64,000 bases of DNA from Talpa occidentalis (Eukaryota > Chordata > Mammalia > Eulipotyphla > Talpidae): contig NW_023601212.1 in the NCBI RefSeq assembly GCF_014898055.3, positions 53,804,329 through 53,868,328 of the forward strand, read 5' to 3'. The first letter of the stretch is position 1. Each line of letters begins with the position of its first letter. Of this stretch, positions 21,905 to 32,719 are shown in pieces. A model generated the notes under the pieces. It was not told the origin of the DNA. It ran no database searches and worked only from the letters and a program-made list of their open reading frames with translations. The translations under genes and the position numbers were made by a program.

Positions 21905-22130
21905 TACACAAAGAAGAGTATGGATTCTAAAGTCAATCCTCCTAGATTAGGATCCTAGCTATTCCCTTTCTTCGTTATGTCACCTTCAACAAAAAAAAAA
22001 ATCTGTTTGTAAACCTCAATTTTGTCATCCATAAAATGGTAATAGCACTGTCTACTATACTGGGTTGTTCTGAGACATAAATGGCTTAAGGCAGGGCCTA
22101 CCACATTGTAAGTGTTAATAAGTAGTAAGT
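21905..22130 (+). mobile_element. MIR SINE, nearly full length
   Basis: Sense MIR in order: 'gtatggattctaaagtcaat', 'ttatgtcaccttcaac', 'gtaaacctcaattttgtcat', 'ccataaaatggtaatagcac', 'gcagggcctaccacattgta', then 'agtgttaataa'. An A11 run interrupts the core. Confidence 0.7.
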
Positions 22131-22139
22131 CCTCATTTA

Positions 22140-22250
22140 ATATTGTTTTTAACAAGTATTTATTGAGCACCTATTAGATCCAGGCACTATGCCAAATGCA
22201 GGGAAAGCAGAGATGAATGTGATGGCTTCCTGCCTTTAAGACCATCAACA
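22140..22250 (-). mobile_element. L2 3' end fragment, antisense
   Basis: The reversed L2 terminus is clear: 'aagtatttattgagcaccta' followed by 'ccaggcactatgcc'. Confidence 0.6.
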
Positions 22251-23139
22251 TTTAGTAAAAAGGACCTTAACTTATTCTATCATTCATGCCTCATGTTAGC
22301 AGTGAGTATTGAAAAAAGTCACAAAGGAATTACCCCTTGAGAAGATAAACAAAAGACTCAATAACATTGAAGGTATAATATGTTTTGTAATGACTAGACC
22401 AGCCTGAGAATAGAATGGGCCCCCTTGAAAAATAGTGAGGTGGCCTGGAGAGCAATTTACCAGACATGTTGCAGAAGCAAGTCAGAAGGTTGGACCAAGC
22501 GATCACTGGGCTCCCTCTGGCTCAAGCGTCTGTGAGGCTACAAGGTGAGGGCTGGGGAGTGGACTCTGAGCAGCTTGACTGGGGAAGGGCTCCAGGGCTT
22601 CAGCCTTACAGATATTGCTGCTTCATGACATCATCCACATTCCCCCCAGCAGGGAACAGAGTCTCCATATGTCAGGTGTGAATTCAAATTCAAAATGACA
22701 GCACGATTTTCACATAGATGAATGGAGAGGAACCAGGACACGATCATCCCTGGATGACAAATAGAAAGGCCCAGCGAGGCAGCCACTACTGCCTTTTTCT
22801 GGACCAGCCCAAGCTCTAGACGCCTGGCCCTGGAATAAAGCATAAAGCAAGACTTATGAGTGAAGACTTGGAGAAAAACACCCCAAGAATGTGTCCAAAG
22901 AGGGTGCCCCCTCGCACACAAGCACACTGAAGCCCTCAGATCCACATTACAGCTAGCCCAGAATCCCCAAGGAGCCTCCTGGAGAGGGAAAGAAAGACAG
23001 GATTCCCCTTAGTCTTAGAACTTCAGCTGCAGAACTGATTCAGGGCTGAGAACCAGGAAAGGCAAGAAGATGTTCCCTAATGATCTCAGGCAGTCAGCTG
23101 GAGACTCAGAGGAGAGACAGCCTGACCTCTCTGTACTAG
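22251..23139. other. Stretch with no recognised feature
   Basis: No gene or clear repeat. Open frames at 22466-22681 and 22631-22945 overlap on opposite strands and have no known domain. Confidence 0.35.
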
Positions 23140-24960
23140 GGATTCTAATGTTTTAGGTATTTTTTCCTGGATTTCAGGGGATAGTAATGTGGTCAGGGAA
23201 GGCGTCACTGGTAAGATGATATTTGAGCAAACATCTACAGGTGGTGAAGGGCAAGTTAGTAAAGAGTCATGTGTAAGAGTGCACCAGGCAGAGGCAAGAG
23301 CAAATGGGAAGAGCAAATGCAATGAGTGAGAGGCAAGGAGTATACCTGGCATGTTAATTAAAGCCAGAAGCCTGTGGGCCCGGGACTGGGAGAGATGGCA
23401 AGAGCATAGGTCATAAGGTCAAGGCAGTAAGGGTGGAATCAGACCCCACAGGACTTTGGAGACACCTTAAGGATCCTGACTTCTACTCTTAATGAGATGG
23501 GAGATCATTGGAGGAATCTGAGCAGAAAAGTGAGAAATCCTGACCTAGTTTTCAAAAGGTCCCTTGGGCAGCTGGGTTGCAAATCTCTCCAAGAAGGGAA
23601 GCATGACCACATGCTCCAGGTCATAGTAACAGTTGAAATGATCCTGGAGAGAGGTGACAATAGCTGGAACCAGGTTGATATGAGCAGAGGTGGCAAAAGA
23701 GGACATATTTTGAAGATAGAGCCAAGGGATTTTCTGATAGATTGAATGTAGGAAGTGAAAGACAAAGAGATGTGAAGGATGAGGCTAGCTCTTTTGGCCT
23801 AAGCTACTGGAAGGACGACATTGTTATTAACTGAGAGAGGGAAGACTGAAGAAGGAGATTTTATAGGGAAGATACAGAATTTGTATTTGGACAGGTAAGC
23901 TCTGACAGGCCTCTTAGAGATCCATGCAGAGATATCTCCGGGCAACTGGACAGACACATGTAGTGTTCAGGGAGAAGATCAGACTAGAGCTACATATGTC
24001 ATACTGTTATAGGGCAGCCCTGATACAAAACGAGGTGCCTGACTGTGGGTCCTCACCCACGCACTTAAAAGGACTTATCAATACTCTACTGCAGGCACAC
24101 GCGAAAGGTTAATAAAAGGTTTATTTACAAGGGAAGGGGAAATGAGGAAATGTACAACTCAGGGAGAAAAGTGGGAGAACAAAGTTTTAAATGCGTCCTA
24201 CCCGATCTGCCGATCAGGAATCCCAAATGGTGCTCTGAGAGCTAGCTGGCCGAGAGCCAGGAGCCGTGAAGCCAGGAGGTGAGCGACAGAGCGAGAGAGC
24301 CCAAGGCCCACGTGTTTGGTTTTTTATACCCAACCTGGCTGCTTAACTCCACCCTCAGGTCCCAGCCACCTTCCCTTTGGTGGTGACAGGATTTGTCTTT
24401 CCCAATGTCTTCATGGCTTTGGTCTGGAGTGGGGGTGGGGTCCACAAAGCCTGTATGGGATTAACTCAGAACATCCTTTCCCCCTAACAATACCACATTC
24501 AATATAGTATTTCATATGCATGTGTAGATATATCCATATTTCTATATTTAGAATTTATCTGCATGTAGTACCCTAGATAAGCAATTCTAGATAAAGGCTC
24601 AATCTGAAGCCTGAAACTAGGGTATCCAAGACTCACATGTTGGTTGATCAGGAAAATAAACAAAAGCCACTGAGAAGGAGCTAGCAATGGTTCCAAAGAA
24701 CCCCAGGACGGGGTGGTGTATGTTGAAATCCAGGTGAAGCATTTCAAAGAAGAGAGAATGATGAGCTGTGTCAAATGCTGCTGACAAGTCAAGAGACTTA
24801 AGATGAGAACTGAACAGGGGCTTTAGCAACCAGATGTCCTTGATAACCATTCATGAACTCAGAATGAGCAATTTTAATGATGCTGGGACAAAGAGGACCC
24901 TCATCAAAGAAGGTTCAAAAAGAATGAGGATAAGCAAATAGCACAGGGGGAAAACCCTGT
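23140..24960 (-). mobile_element. L2 LINE (3' region and RT), antisense, split by an ERV LTR
   Basis: A long antisense L2. The 3' part covers 23140-24000, with 'gggagatcattggaggaatc', 'gcatgaccacatgctccagg' and 'tgaagatagagccaagggat'. After the solo LTR (24005-24489) it resumes, and the minus strand of about 24617-24850 reads the CR1/L2 reverse-transcriptase block with LDLSAAFDTAHHSLFFEMLH. No intact frame remains, so the RT is a fossil. Confidence 0.75.
24005..24489 (-). mobile_element. Solo ERV LTR with 4-bp target duplication
   Basis: A complete 485-bp LTR in antisense orientation, bounded by TGTTA...TAACA inverted ends and a perfect 4-bp duplication ATAC (24001-24004 and 24490-24493). 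On the minus strand it has a TATA box (TATAAAA, plus-strand 24322-24328) and a polyadenylation signal AATAAA (about 24120-24125). It is homologous over its length to the LTR at 49042-49510, roughly four fifths identical by eye, with an extra block of about 30 bp near the start of the transcribed region. No internal retroviral sequence is attached, so it is a recombination relic. A 4-bp duplication is typical of gammaretrovirus-like (ERV1) insertions. Confidence 0.88.
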
Positions 24961-25034
24961 ATGTTATTCCAACTAATAAATGAAGAAGGGATGACAGCAT
25001 TAGAATATGAGCATTTTGCAACCCCCTTGTGAAA

Positions 25035-25270
25035 TAAACAACCCAGGCAGAGATGGAAAACTATGACCCTCGAGCTATCTCTGGCCTGCTGTCTTTCTAA
25101 GTAAAGTTATACTGGAATTCATCCATGCCCATTCATTCATGAATTGGTATGACTGCTTCCACATCACAATGGCAATGTTGACTAATTTTAACAGACACCG
25201 TATGGCCCACAGATTAAAATATTTATTGCTTGGCCCTTTATAGATAAAGTTTGCCAACTCCAGGCATTGA
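25035..25270. mobile_element. hAT-type non-autonomous DNA transposon (MER58-like)
   Basis: About 235 bp matching a well-known mammalian DNA-transposon fossil: 'gaaaactatgaccctcgagc', 'gtaaagttatactggaattc', 'catgcccattcattcatga', 'agacaccgtatggcccacag', 'ttgcttggccctttata', 'gataaagtttgccaactcc'. The ends are imperfect. The MER58 name is from memory. Confidence 0.65.
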
Positions 25271-26060
25271 TTTTCAGTGGTTGCTAATATCACAAGAAGA
25301 GAAACTAGACATTTTGTGCTTTTGATGGAAGTACATACCACCCCCTATGAAGTCGTCTTGCAAAATAATAAAAAATCAAATCTGAATCACATGGAACTAA
25401 GTACCAGTTTATAAGAAACACAGGGAACAAAAAATTCAACAACACAATGGGGATGGAACCAACAAAACCAGAATGTGGGCAGATGTATAGAAAAAAACAA
25501 CCAAATTTCTTCAACAAAAAATTCTAAGGCCAAAAAACAAAGCAGGGGAAGGAACCCACAGATTAAGAAATCTTTTGTTCAAATATAATCTGTGAGCCTT
25601 ATTTAGATTTTGATTGGAACAAATCAAAAAAAACAATTTTTCAAAAATACTGAACAGCAACCAGATAGCTAAAGTTATTAGAAAATTATCATCAACTAGG
25701 GGACTCTTGTAATATTATTACAGCTAATTTTTTAATCTACTATCTGTTATAGATGGCCACTTAAGTATTTATGGGTGGAATTATATGAACACTGGGATTA
25801 GCTTCAAAATAATCCAGTCAGAAGGTAGAGCATGGAGATTTAAATCAAACAAATTAGTCGGGAATTGATCACTGGGGTGGTGGTACTTGGAGGTTCATTG
25901 TACTATTATTTCGACTTTAGTAAATGTTTGAAATTTTCAACTTTAAAAAGGAGAAAATAAAGGGAGAGAATTTAGACCCAATAAATACAAACAACTCTTT
26001 GGAGGAATTGTTTTGCATGGAGTAGAGAAATGAAACACTTTCTAGTGGAAGGAAGAAGCC
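25271..26060 (+). mobile_element. Ancient interspersed repeat, family not named
   Basis: AT-rich. The right half (25690-25960) carries 'atcatcaactaggggactct', 'gcttcaaaataatccagtca', 'gttcattgtactattatttc' and 'gtttgaaattttcaac', a 3' end I recall as a widespread mammalian repeat. The left half is less clear. A piece resembling an upstream part of the same family lies at about 61370-61540. Confidence 0.45.
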
Positions 26061-27297
26061 TTAACTAACAATTTTGGCAAATCCATCAGAGCCTCTGTCC
26101 ACAGTCCGTGCAGCTTTATGGCTCTCCTGGTTGCTCCCTAAGTAGCATGCTAGTTTCTTCTTAAACTTCCCACTCTGAGCCCCAGGTAACCAGATAGAAG
26201 GTCCCTGTCCTTTACAAGCTACGCACTAACGGCACAGTCAAGTCCTAGAACTGAAAAGTTAAGGAGACAAGGAAGCAGCAGGCCAGCACACACGCTTCCT
26301 GGAGGAGGGAAGGCACGGGAAGATGGGCAGAGGTGAGAGCAGGGCCCTTTATGAAAGGAAACAGCCTAAACAAAGGCTGAGACCCAGAGGGGAAGCCCCT
26401 TGTACAGATTTTTATAGTATTCATGCCAGAAGGAGCTGGTAGATAATGTAATCCACCCTCCAAACCCACCCTCTGCTGTGTAACTATGAATTACTTCCCA
26501 TGAGCCAGGAAAGGATCCACAGTCAACCTGGGCTGAGGAAAGGAGCCCACCCTGTGAGGTACAGGAGTCAGCCTTAGAGAATGCAAGTTTGCAGCCAAGG
26601 GTGGAAGCATATCTGTGTGAGTCCCATGGCCCAGGTTCCCCGCTTCAGCAGGGGAACGCCCCCAGACTACCTCTACACATGGCATCTCTGTCCTCTGAAT
26701 TCTGTCCTGTCATCTCATGATGCTGAGAATCTTCTCGATCTGGGATGATTCACCCAGGCACCAAATAGGTGAACTTCATAAGGTTCTGGGGTCCCTGGAT
26801 ATTATATGAATAGTTGGTGTGTCCATTTTGCAGGTTGAGTCCATAATCTTCATCTGATTTTCAAAAGAGTCTGTGACTCCAAAGGTTCAGAATCACTGTA
26901 TTAGAGATTTCAAATTTTTTTGATGTACTGAATTTTGGGTGAGGTCTAAGGTATAATTATATCTGTTAGGGCTCCATCAAATGTTAGGGCTCCATCAAAT
27001 GTCTCCTCCTACCCCCCAAAATAGAAGATAGTTTCTGGATCAATGAAAACAAGAATTAAAATTCTTCAATGACAGGCTAATAGCAATGCAAACCTCAAGC
27101 ATCCTCTACCTTTATAGGCCAAACAAAATCGCAAGCCTACTTCCCGCAGAACAACTGACATCATGTATATATTTGAAGCCCTTCCATTTATAAAGCAAAT
27201 TATTTCACTGCAACTTCATATAGATCTTGCCATGAAAACTTGAAAAAGCAGAATAAAGCAATCACAAGGGGCACATTTTGTATTTTTTTTTTAAATG
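26061..27297. other. Mixed stretch: a possible hAT fossil and a short tandem duplication, no gene
   Basis: No supportable gene. About 26760-26910 ends in 'ccaaaggttcagaatcactg', resembling the terminus of hAT-type fossils. An 18-bp perfect tandem duplication follows at 26964-26999. The rest is unassigned. Confidence 0.4.
26964..26999. repeat. Perfect 18-bp tandem duplication
   Basis: The unit TGTTAGGGCTCCATCAAA occurs twice head to tail (26964-26981 and 26982-26999) and then begins again for three bases. It is isolated and not part of a microsatellite. Confidence 0.95.
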
Positions 27298-27314
27298 TAA
27301 TTGTGTTTGTCTTT

Positions 27315-27564
27315 TTATCTTAAGATTTATTTATTTATTTATTTATACAAGCACTGGGTACAGTCAGAAGCGCGGGAGGGAAAGAGAATTCACCAGAGCG
27401 GGGAACAGAACAGGCAAACTGACGAAATACACTGCTGAGGGGAGCAGCGGGCGCGGCAGGAGAGGTCTGCGCACCATGTGGGACCCTCGCGAGTGCCGGT
27501 ACTGCAGAGACCGCGGGCAGCTTTGCAGCCCAGCACTCAACCGCTGTGCCACCAGGGGAGGCCC
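27315..27564 (-). mobile_element. tRNA-derived T+ SINE
   Basis: Antisense copy. Target duplication TAATTGTGTTTGTCTT (27298-27313) against a one-base-longer copy just after 27564. (TTTA)n tail, CG-rich body, ends with the reversed head CCACCAGGGGAGGCCC. The body is shortened around the 'gggaccctcgcgagtgccgg' region. Confidence 0.9.
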
Positions 27565-27582
27565 TAATTTGTGTTTGTCTTA

Positions 27583-27914
27583 ATGGCTTGGACAGTTCTA
27601 TAAATTGGCACCTCCCAAACTTTTACAGCTTTACATCCCTCCCCAGAGCCATGCCTTTGCAAGATGCAGGACCCAAAACAATTTACACTGCCTGCCTCCC
27701 TCACATATTTTTTATATGCTCATTTCATCAGCTTTCATTGATTTTACTGATTACCTACTGGAGGGTTGCAGATTAAGAAGGTAAACCCTGGGCATTATAG
27801 ATCTTCCTGCCATCTGCCTTCTCATCCCTCCCCTGAGAGCTCAGCCCCTGATCCTAAACCAGTTCTGATATGGGTTCCTTGTTTAAGCTGATTGAAATTC
27901 ACACAAATACTGCA
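27583..27914. other. Stretch with no recognised feature
   Basis: No gene or nameable repeat seen. Confidence 0.35.
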
Positions 27915-28060
27915 AGGTAGATACTATTCCTACATATGTGTCAGGAAGCTGAGATTCAGAGAAAGTAAGTGCCCTGGCAGAGCCCCTTAGTAAAGAACAG
28001 TGGAGCCAGAACCCTTTCAAAAGCCCTCTGACCACAGCGCTGGTGCTCTAAGCCCACCAG
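27915..28060 (-). mobile_element. MIR SINE fragment, antisense
   Basis: Reversed MIR wording: 'gtagatactattcctacata', 'gctgagattcagagaaagta', 'agtaaagaacagtggagcca' and 'gctggtgctctaagccc'. Confidence 0.5.
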
Positions 28061-28829
28061 AACAGAGCTACACGCCCAACTGTTTGGTGATTGCTCAGCT
28101 GACACCACTCACCCACCCAGAAGGAAACCCTGTGACAAGCACCTGGCCAGCTTTGTATTCCAGAAACAGAGTTTTGACAATTCTAAGATGCCAGCAGGCC
28201 TTGCCTCCCACCCTGAGGAGAACAACAGAAGTTGGGGACAGAGCTGCTACCTCCCCACATTACATTCAGGCTGGATTTTCCTAGTTCCCCAGACTCCTTA
28301 CCCTGAGGTGACCTGACCAAGCACTCTGCCCCCACTTACTCCCTGGGGACCCAATTTTACCAAGTGAATGATGCCTATTGACATTTGTGAGTGCACCAGT
28401 CTTTGGTTTCAGACATAATGAACTGGAGGCAGAGAAAAGAGGATGAGAGGGAAGAGAGGGCTGGGAGATAGCAGCCCAGGAAGGAGAGCTGGGGCAGATG
28501 CATGACTTGGACCAGGAGAACCTCGCAGGTCAGGGGTGAGCTGAGGAAGGAACACCCACTTCACTGGGCTGTTCCAGAATTGCTGATCAGCTTGATCCCT
28601 TCGGAAGCGCTGCTTTTAGGATGTCATCACCAGCCTGGAGGATGGAGAGGGAAGGCAAGGAATGTGCAGGAGGAACAGTGCTGAGTGTGGACACAATTTT
28701 CCCTTAAAGGAGCTCACATTCTAGGAACCAGAGTAGCTTCAATACTTCCAGGGCCTTTCCAGGGCCTTCTCAACCCTGATGCAGGAACTGGGAGGAGAGA
28801 ATCCCTGCATGATCCACTCTCCCTGTCCC
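28061..28829. other. Stretch with no supported gene
   Basis: Unique-looking GC-moderate DNA. No domain-bearing frame and no nameable repeat. Confidence 0.35.
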
Positions 28830-29880
28830 TTCACTGCCTTAGAGCTACTTCCATTCAACTAACAGTTTTTGAACTAGTGTTCTGTACCAGGACTGTGCTG
28901 ACTTCTACGATATGGCAGTAAACAACAGAGACATGGTCGCAACTCTCAGAGAACTTTCTAACTGGAGAACACAGATTTTAAATTAATATATACACAAACC
29001 ATATATAAAAGTATAAGGTGCTAGAGCAGAATGTAACAGAAGGGCCTAACTTAGAGGGATTGCGGGAGAAGGTGGTTGTCTGAAAACATCTCACTGAAGA
29101 AATTACATTTAAATTGAGAATTGAACAATGAATAGGCCTTAACCAGAAAATTGGTGGGGGAGGAGTGTGGAGGATAAAAGAATTACAGAAAGAGGGAATA
29201 GCACATGCAAAGGCCCTGTGGTAAGGAAGAGTTTGGCCATTCTCAAGGCATCCAGTGTGTTTATAGGGTAGAAGGTGAAGGAGAGAGATGCAGGAGTTGA
29301 AACTGGAGAGAGGAGGGGGCCAGAACATGCAGGGTAAAAAGGCCATGACCATGACCTTAGATTTCAAGCTGAGAAATATCATGCTCATGCTTCAAGATCA
29401 CACAAACTGCCACTCAGCACATGGAGCTAAGAATGAGGAGGAGAGAGGACGTGGAGACATCTGTTAGGAGGCTATTTTTTCTGGTTACCTGTCATCATGG
29501 TAAGAGATGGTAGAGGCTTGGTCTGGGTGGAGGCCGTGGGGGTGCAGAGAAGAGTACTGGGCCAAGAAATACTCAGACAGTTAGGGGACAGTGTTTCACA
29601 TTGGCTCACCTTGAGGGCATGTAGAGGGAGGACGGTAGTGTTCACCCAAACAAAGGTGCAGGAGAAGCAGACTAGGCGACAGCTTCAAGAGTTTAGTCTG
29701 AAGACACTAAGTCTGAGACGCCTCTGAGACAGCCAAGTGGAGACATTAAGAAATTTGTTGGACACAGAAGGCCAGAGCTGAGAACAGAGGTCTGAACTGG
29801 AAATATAAACTTGGGACTTGTGATAAACTGTTTGAGTAACGACCTTGTGGTGGCTGCAAGAATGTGCCTGACAGACATAC
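28830..29880 (-). mobile_element. L2 LINE (3' end through RT), antisense
   Basis: Reversed L2 3' end at the left ('caactaacagtttttgaact', 'gtaccaggactgtgctgact'), then 'atgcaaaggccctgtggtaa' and 'agaacatgcagggtaaaaag'. At the right the minus strand of about 29690-29830 reads the L2 RT stretch SQVYISSSDLCSQLWPSVSN followed by a KFLNVSTWLSQRRLRL block. Partial and decayed, a fossil. Confidence 0.75.
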
Positions 29881-30749
29881 AACTACTTAGTTGACCTAGT
29901 GCCCCCTACTGGGCTCTGAAATCCATCCCTGCATTTGAAGAAAGGGAGCAGGGACGGATCACTGAAGCGGTCACTCCAGGGAGACAAGGACCCCTCTGAA
30001 GGCTGACTGTGGCTCTAGGTCTTGCTTCCAGCCTTGCTGAGCATCCTTAGTTTACCAGGCAGGCTGGGGCCCTTGCACCCAACTCTCCTTCCCTCTCTCT
30101 GCAACTCAGGGTCAGACAAGCATAATGTTCTAATAGGTCTTCCAGTCTTTCCTGACTCCATCCCCAGGAGTGTTTCCTCTAAGAAAATCTCTGCACATTT
30201 AATTTGACCCTACTATGTGCCTCTTAGAAGACCTTTCCACACTGAATCTCAGTGACTGAATCTCATAGAACACAAGCAAAGTATGGAAGAAGGCCCATCC
30301 ATTGGAGCTTGCCCTCTCTCTTGCTTCTGGAAACACTGCTACACCCATGTGAGTAAGCCTGGGCTAGCATTTCTGCAGATGAGAAAAGAAGGGGCGAGAG
30401 AGTCCGCCTTATCAGCTGTCCCACTGTCTCAGCTGATGATCCACACATGTCAGTGAGAACAACTTTGACATTCCAGGGTGACCCAGAACAAAAGAATCAC
30501 CCAATCAACCCAAAGAATTATGGAAAATACTAAATTTTATGGTTTAGACTTCTTATTTGAGGGATAACTGATTACATGGAAAAAATTAATGTAGGTACTT
30601 TCTTAAAAAAAATTAACTGACATAAGAGCTTGGACATGAAGATGGTATTTGAAGTCATGGAATGAGCTGGTCCTGTCATGAATTCACAAGTTCCACCCTC
30701 ACTACATCCCAAACCCTTTCCTAAGGCTCTTATCTGATGAGCCAGAGCC
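29881..30749. other. Stretch with no recognised feature
   Basis: No gene or clear repeat recognised. Confidence 0.35.
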
Positions 30750-30840
30750 TTCTGAAAATTTATTTTGCACTTACTGTGTTCCAGACCACATACTGAGGAA
30801 CCAGGAGTGTGCAATCATAACTGAAACACACTCATTATCC
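30750..30840 (-). mobile_element. Possible L2 3' end fragment, antisense
   Basis: Weak reversed L2 terminus: 'aaatttattttgcacttact' followed by 'gtgttccagaccacatactg'. Confidence 0.35.
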
Positions 30841-31005
30841 TAAAACAAACAAAAAAAAATGGGGCACTCAGAGAAAAAAAAATACCTTCAAATTTCTATA
30901 AATTAAAAATTGTTGGATTAAAAGTTGGCAGGAACATAGCATCTGCCTGAATTCTTCCATTTCAGGCTTCTAACAAAACACGCACACACATTGGTATCAT
31001 AGTCC

Positions 31006-31108
31006 TCAGTCTACTCACCATTTTAGAGATTTTTGAGGAGCCCTTGCTATCCCTTCAAAGTCAATAAACGATGGGGACACTGAAAGCCACCGTTAGTGAA
31101 TATAATGC
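31006..31108 (+). repeat. Local duplication A, copy 1
   Basis: About 103 bp matching 32605-32708 in the same orientation, with about nine substitutions and one single-base indel by eye (about 90%). The shared core includes 'gaggagcccttgct' and 'cccttcaaagtcaataaa'. I do not recognise it as a known interspersed repeat. Confidence 0.85.
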
Positions 31109-31184
31109 ACCGATCACAGCAAAGATGACACCACAACAAAGGGAAAGACAGTCAGGATTTGCCACAGGTTCGAGTGACTTCTCT

Positions 31185-31340
31185 ACTTGCTTATATATTC
31201 AATAAACTTATTGGTCACCTGTTAAGCACAAAGCATTGGGGAGACGTAGCTAAAACACAGAATTCCTGCACTCAAAGATTTTAGACTCTAGGGGGGAGGC
31301 AAACGATGACAATACTGCACAAGACACTGAGAACAAAGGA
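31185..31340 (-). mobile_element. L2 3' end fragment, antisense
   Basis: Reversed L2 terminus: 'cttattggtcacctgttaag', 'cacaaagcattggggagacg', 'cctgcactcaaagattttag'. Confidence 0.5.
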
Positions 31341-31735
31341 AGGATCCAGTATATTTTCCCCCCTTGGGAATGAGGGGTTTCTTTGATCTTTTATTATCTA
31401 TTTTTTAATTAAACTTTTTTATCTTCTTATATTGTTATTTTTTTATTTCTCTGTTCATGTGTAGTCCCCAGAAATCTCCCACCACATCACCCTTGTGCTC
31501 TTCCCTCCTGTATTTTGAGCCCTCTCTCTCCCCTATCCTGCTGTATACCTGCAAGTTTTGTCTCTTTTTTTTTTACTGTTTATTCAGTTTCCTTATATTC
31601 CTCCTGTAAGTGAAACCATCTGATACTTTTCTTTTTCCTTCTGACTTATTTCACTGAGCATTATCCTTTCTAGCTCCATTCATCTTGCTGTGAGTGGCAC
31701 AAATTTACTTTTTTAATTGTTGAATAGTATTCCAT

Positions 31736-31764
31736 TGTGTGTGTGCGTGTGTGTGTGTGTGTGT
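31736..31764. repeat. (GT)n microsatellite
   Basis: GT run with one GC interruption, within the antisense L1 where the TATATACC stretch of ORF2 normally lies. Confidence 0.9.
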
Positions 31765-31774
31765 ATACATTTTC

Positions 31775-32045
31775 TTTTTTAAAAAGATTTATTTATTCAT
31801 GCATACAAGAACTGGGGTACAGGCCAGAGATGTAGGGGGTAAGAGGATTCACCAGAGACGGAGAGGGGAACAGAACAGGCAGACCAACTGAAATACACTG
31901 CTGAGGGGAGCAGCAGACGAGACAGGAGAGGTCTGCTGCACCATGTGGGTTGCTCCCTGGCCAGCCGGGGATCGAACTCGTGCTGCAGAGGCTGCGGACT
32001 GCTTCACAGTGTGGTGCTTAAACTCTTGCGCCACCAGGGAGGCCC
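31775..32045 (-). mobile_element. tRNA-derived T+ SINE, nested in L1
   Basis: Antisense copy ending 'gcgccaccagggaggccc'. The flanks are an imperfect duplication around 'tacattttctttttt' and 'cacacttcttctta'. The L1 ORF2 reads across once it is removed. Confidence 0.85.
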
Positions 32046-32077
32046 ACACACTTCTTCTTAATCTATTCATCTGTTTT

Positions 32078-32415
32078 TGCGCCACATGCAAAAGAATGAA
32101 ACTAGATTACTACCTCACACCATGCACAAAAACCAACTCAAAATGGACAAGGCTTGAATGTAAGACCTGAAAACATAAAATACATAGAAGAAAACACAGG
32201 CACAACTCCATGACATACATCTCAAAAACATCTTTGAGTACTCATCCCTAGAAGCAAAGACAATAAAGGCAAAGATAAACAGCTGGGATTACATCCAAGG
32301 AAAAGCTTCCATACAGCAAAAGAGACAATAACCAAAATAAAGACACCCTACAGATTGGGAGAAAATATTTGCACTACACACAACCAATAAGGGACTCATA
32401 TCAAAGATCTATAAA
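32078..32415 (+). mobile_element. L1 ORF2 segment, inverted half of the second inverted L1
   Basis: Sense-strand ORF2: [24 protein letters not shown], a '[19 protein letters not shown]'-like block, ending at the KGLI.KIYKD equivalent. It maps upstream of the antisense segment in element coordinates, with the intervening ORF2 part missing. Confidence 0.78.
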
Positions 32416-32604
32416 GATCTAGTATATCCTGAAGGGAACCAAAGACGTCTTCCTGGAAGAGATAACTGAGTTTGGCGTGATCAACTGTGAGCCAGGCCAA
32501 GCTAACTAGCAAGGATGATGAAGGTGTAGAGTCATAAGGAGGGGGGAGGCGGGGAGTGTGTTTAGGTGCCTGTTCAAGTTCAGTGGGACAGATGACAGGG
32601 ATAG

Positions 32605-32708
32605 TCAGTCTACTCACCACTTTTGGAGATTGTTGAGGAGCCCTTGCTGTCCCTTCAAAGTCAATAAATGATGGGGACTCTGAAAGTCACAGTTAGTGAG
32701 TACAATGC
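32605..32708 (+). repeat. Local duplication A, copy 2
   Basis: Direct-repeat partner of 31006-31108, about 1.6 kb downstream. The inverted L1 and its SINE lie between the two copies. Similarity ends sharply at both edges. Confidence 0.85.
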
Positions 32709-32719
32709 CCAGTGGAAAT

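Larger units (their letters stand above)
31385..32077 (-). mobile_element. L1 3' segment, antisense half of a second inverted L1 (with nested SINE)
   Basis: Read on the minus strand: an ORF2 block equivalent to KTDEWIKK (about 32075-32050), then a SINE (31775-32045), then a GT microsatellite and a 'NGILFNN.KSK'-like EYYSA block, the C-terminus and a 3'UTR ending near 31385. The next segment (32078-32415) is L1 ORF2 from further upstream but on the plus strand, again a 5' inversion. Confidence 0.78.

Noticed and set aside
24242..24445. Open frames inside the two solo LTRs (24242-24445 minus and 49088-49327 plus)
   Set aside because: They lie in LTR regulatory sequence, are short and are not homologous to known retroviral proteins.
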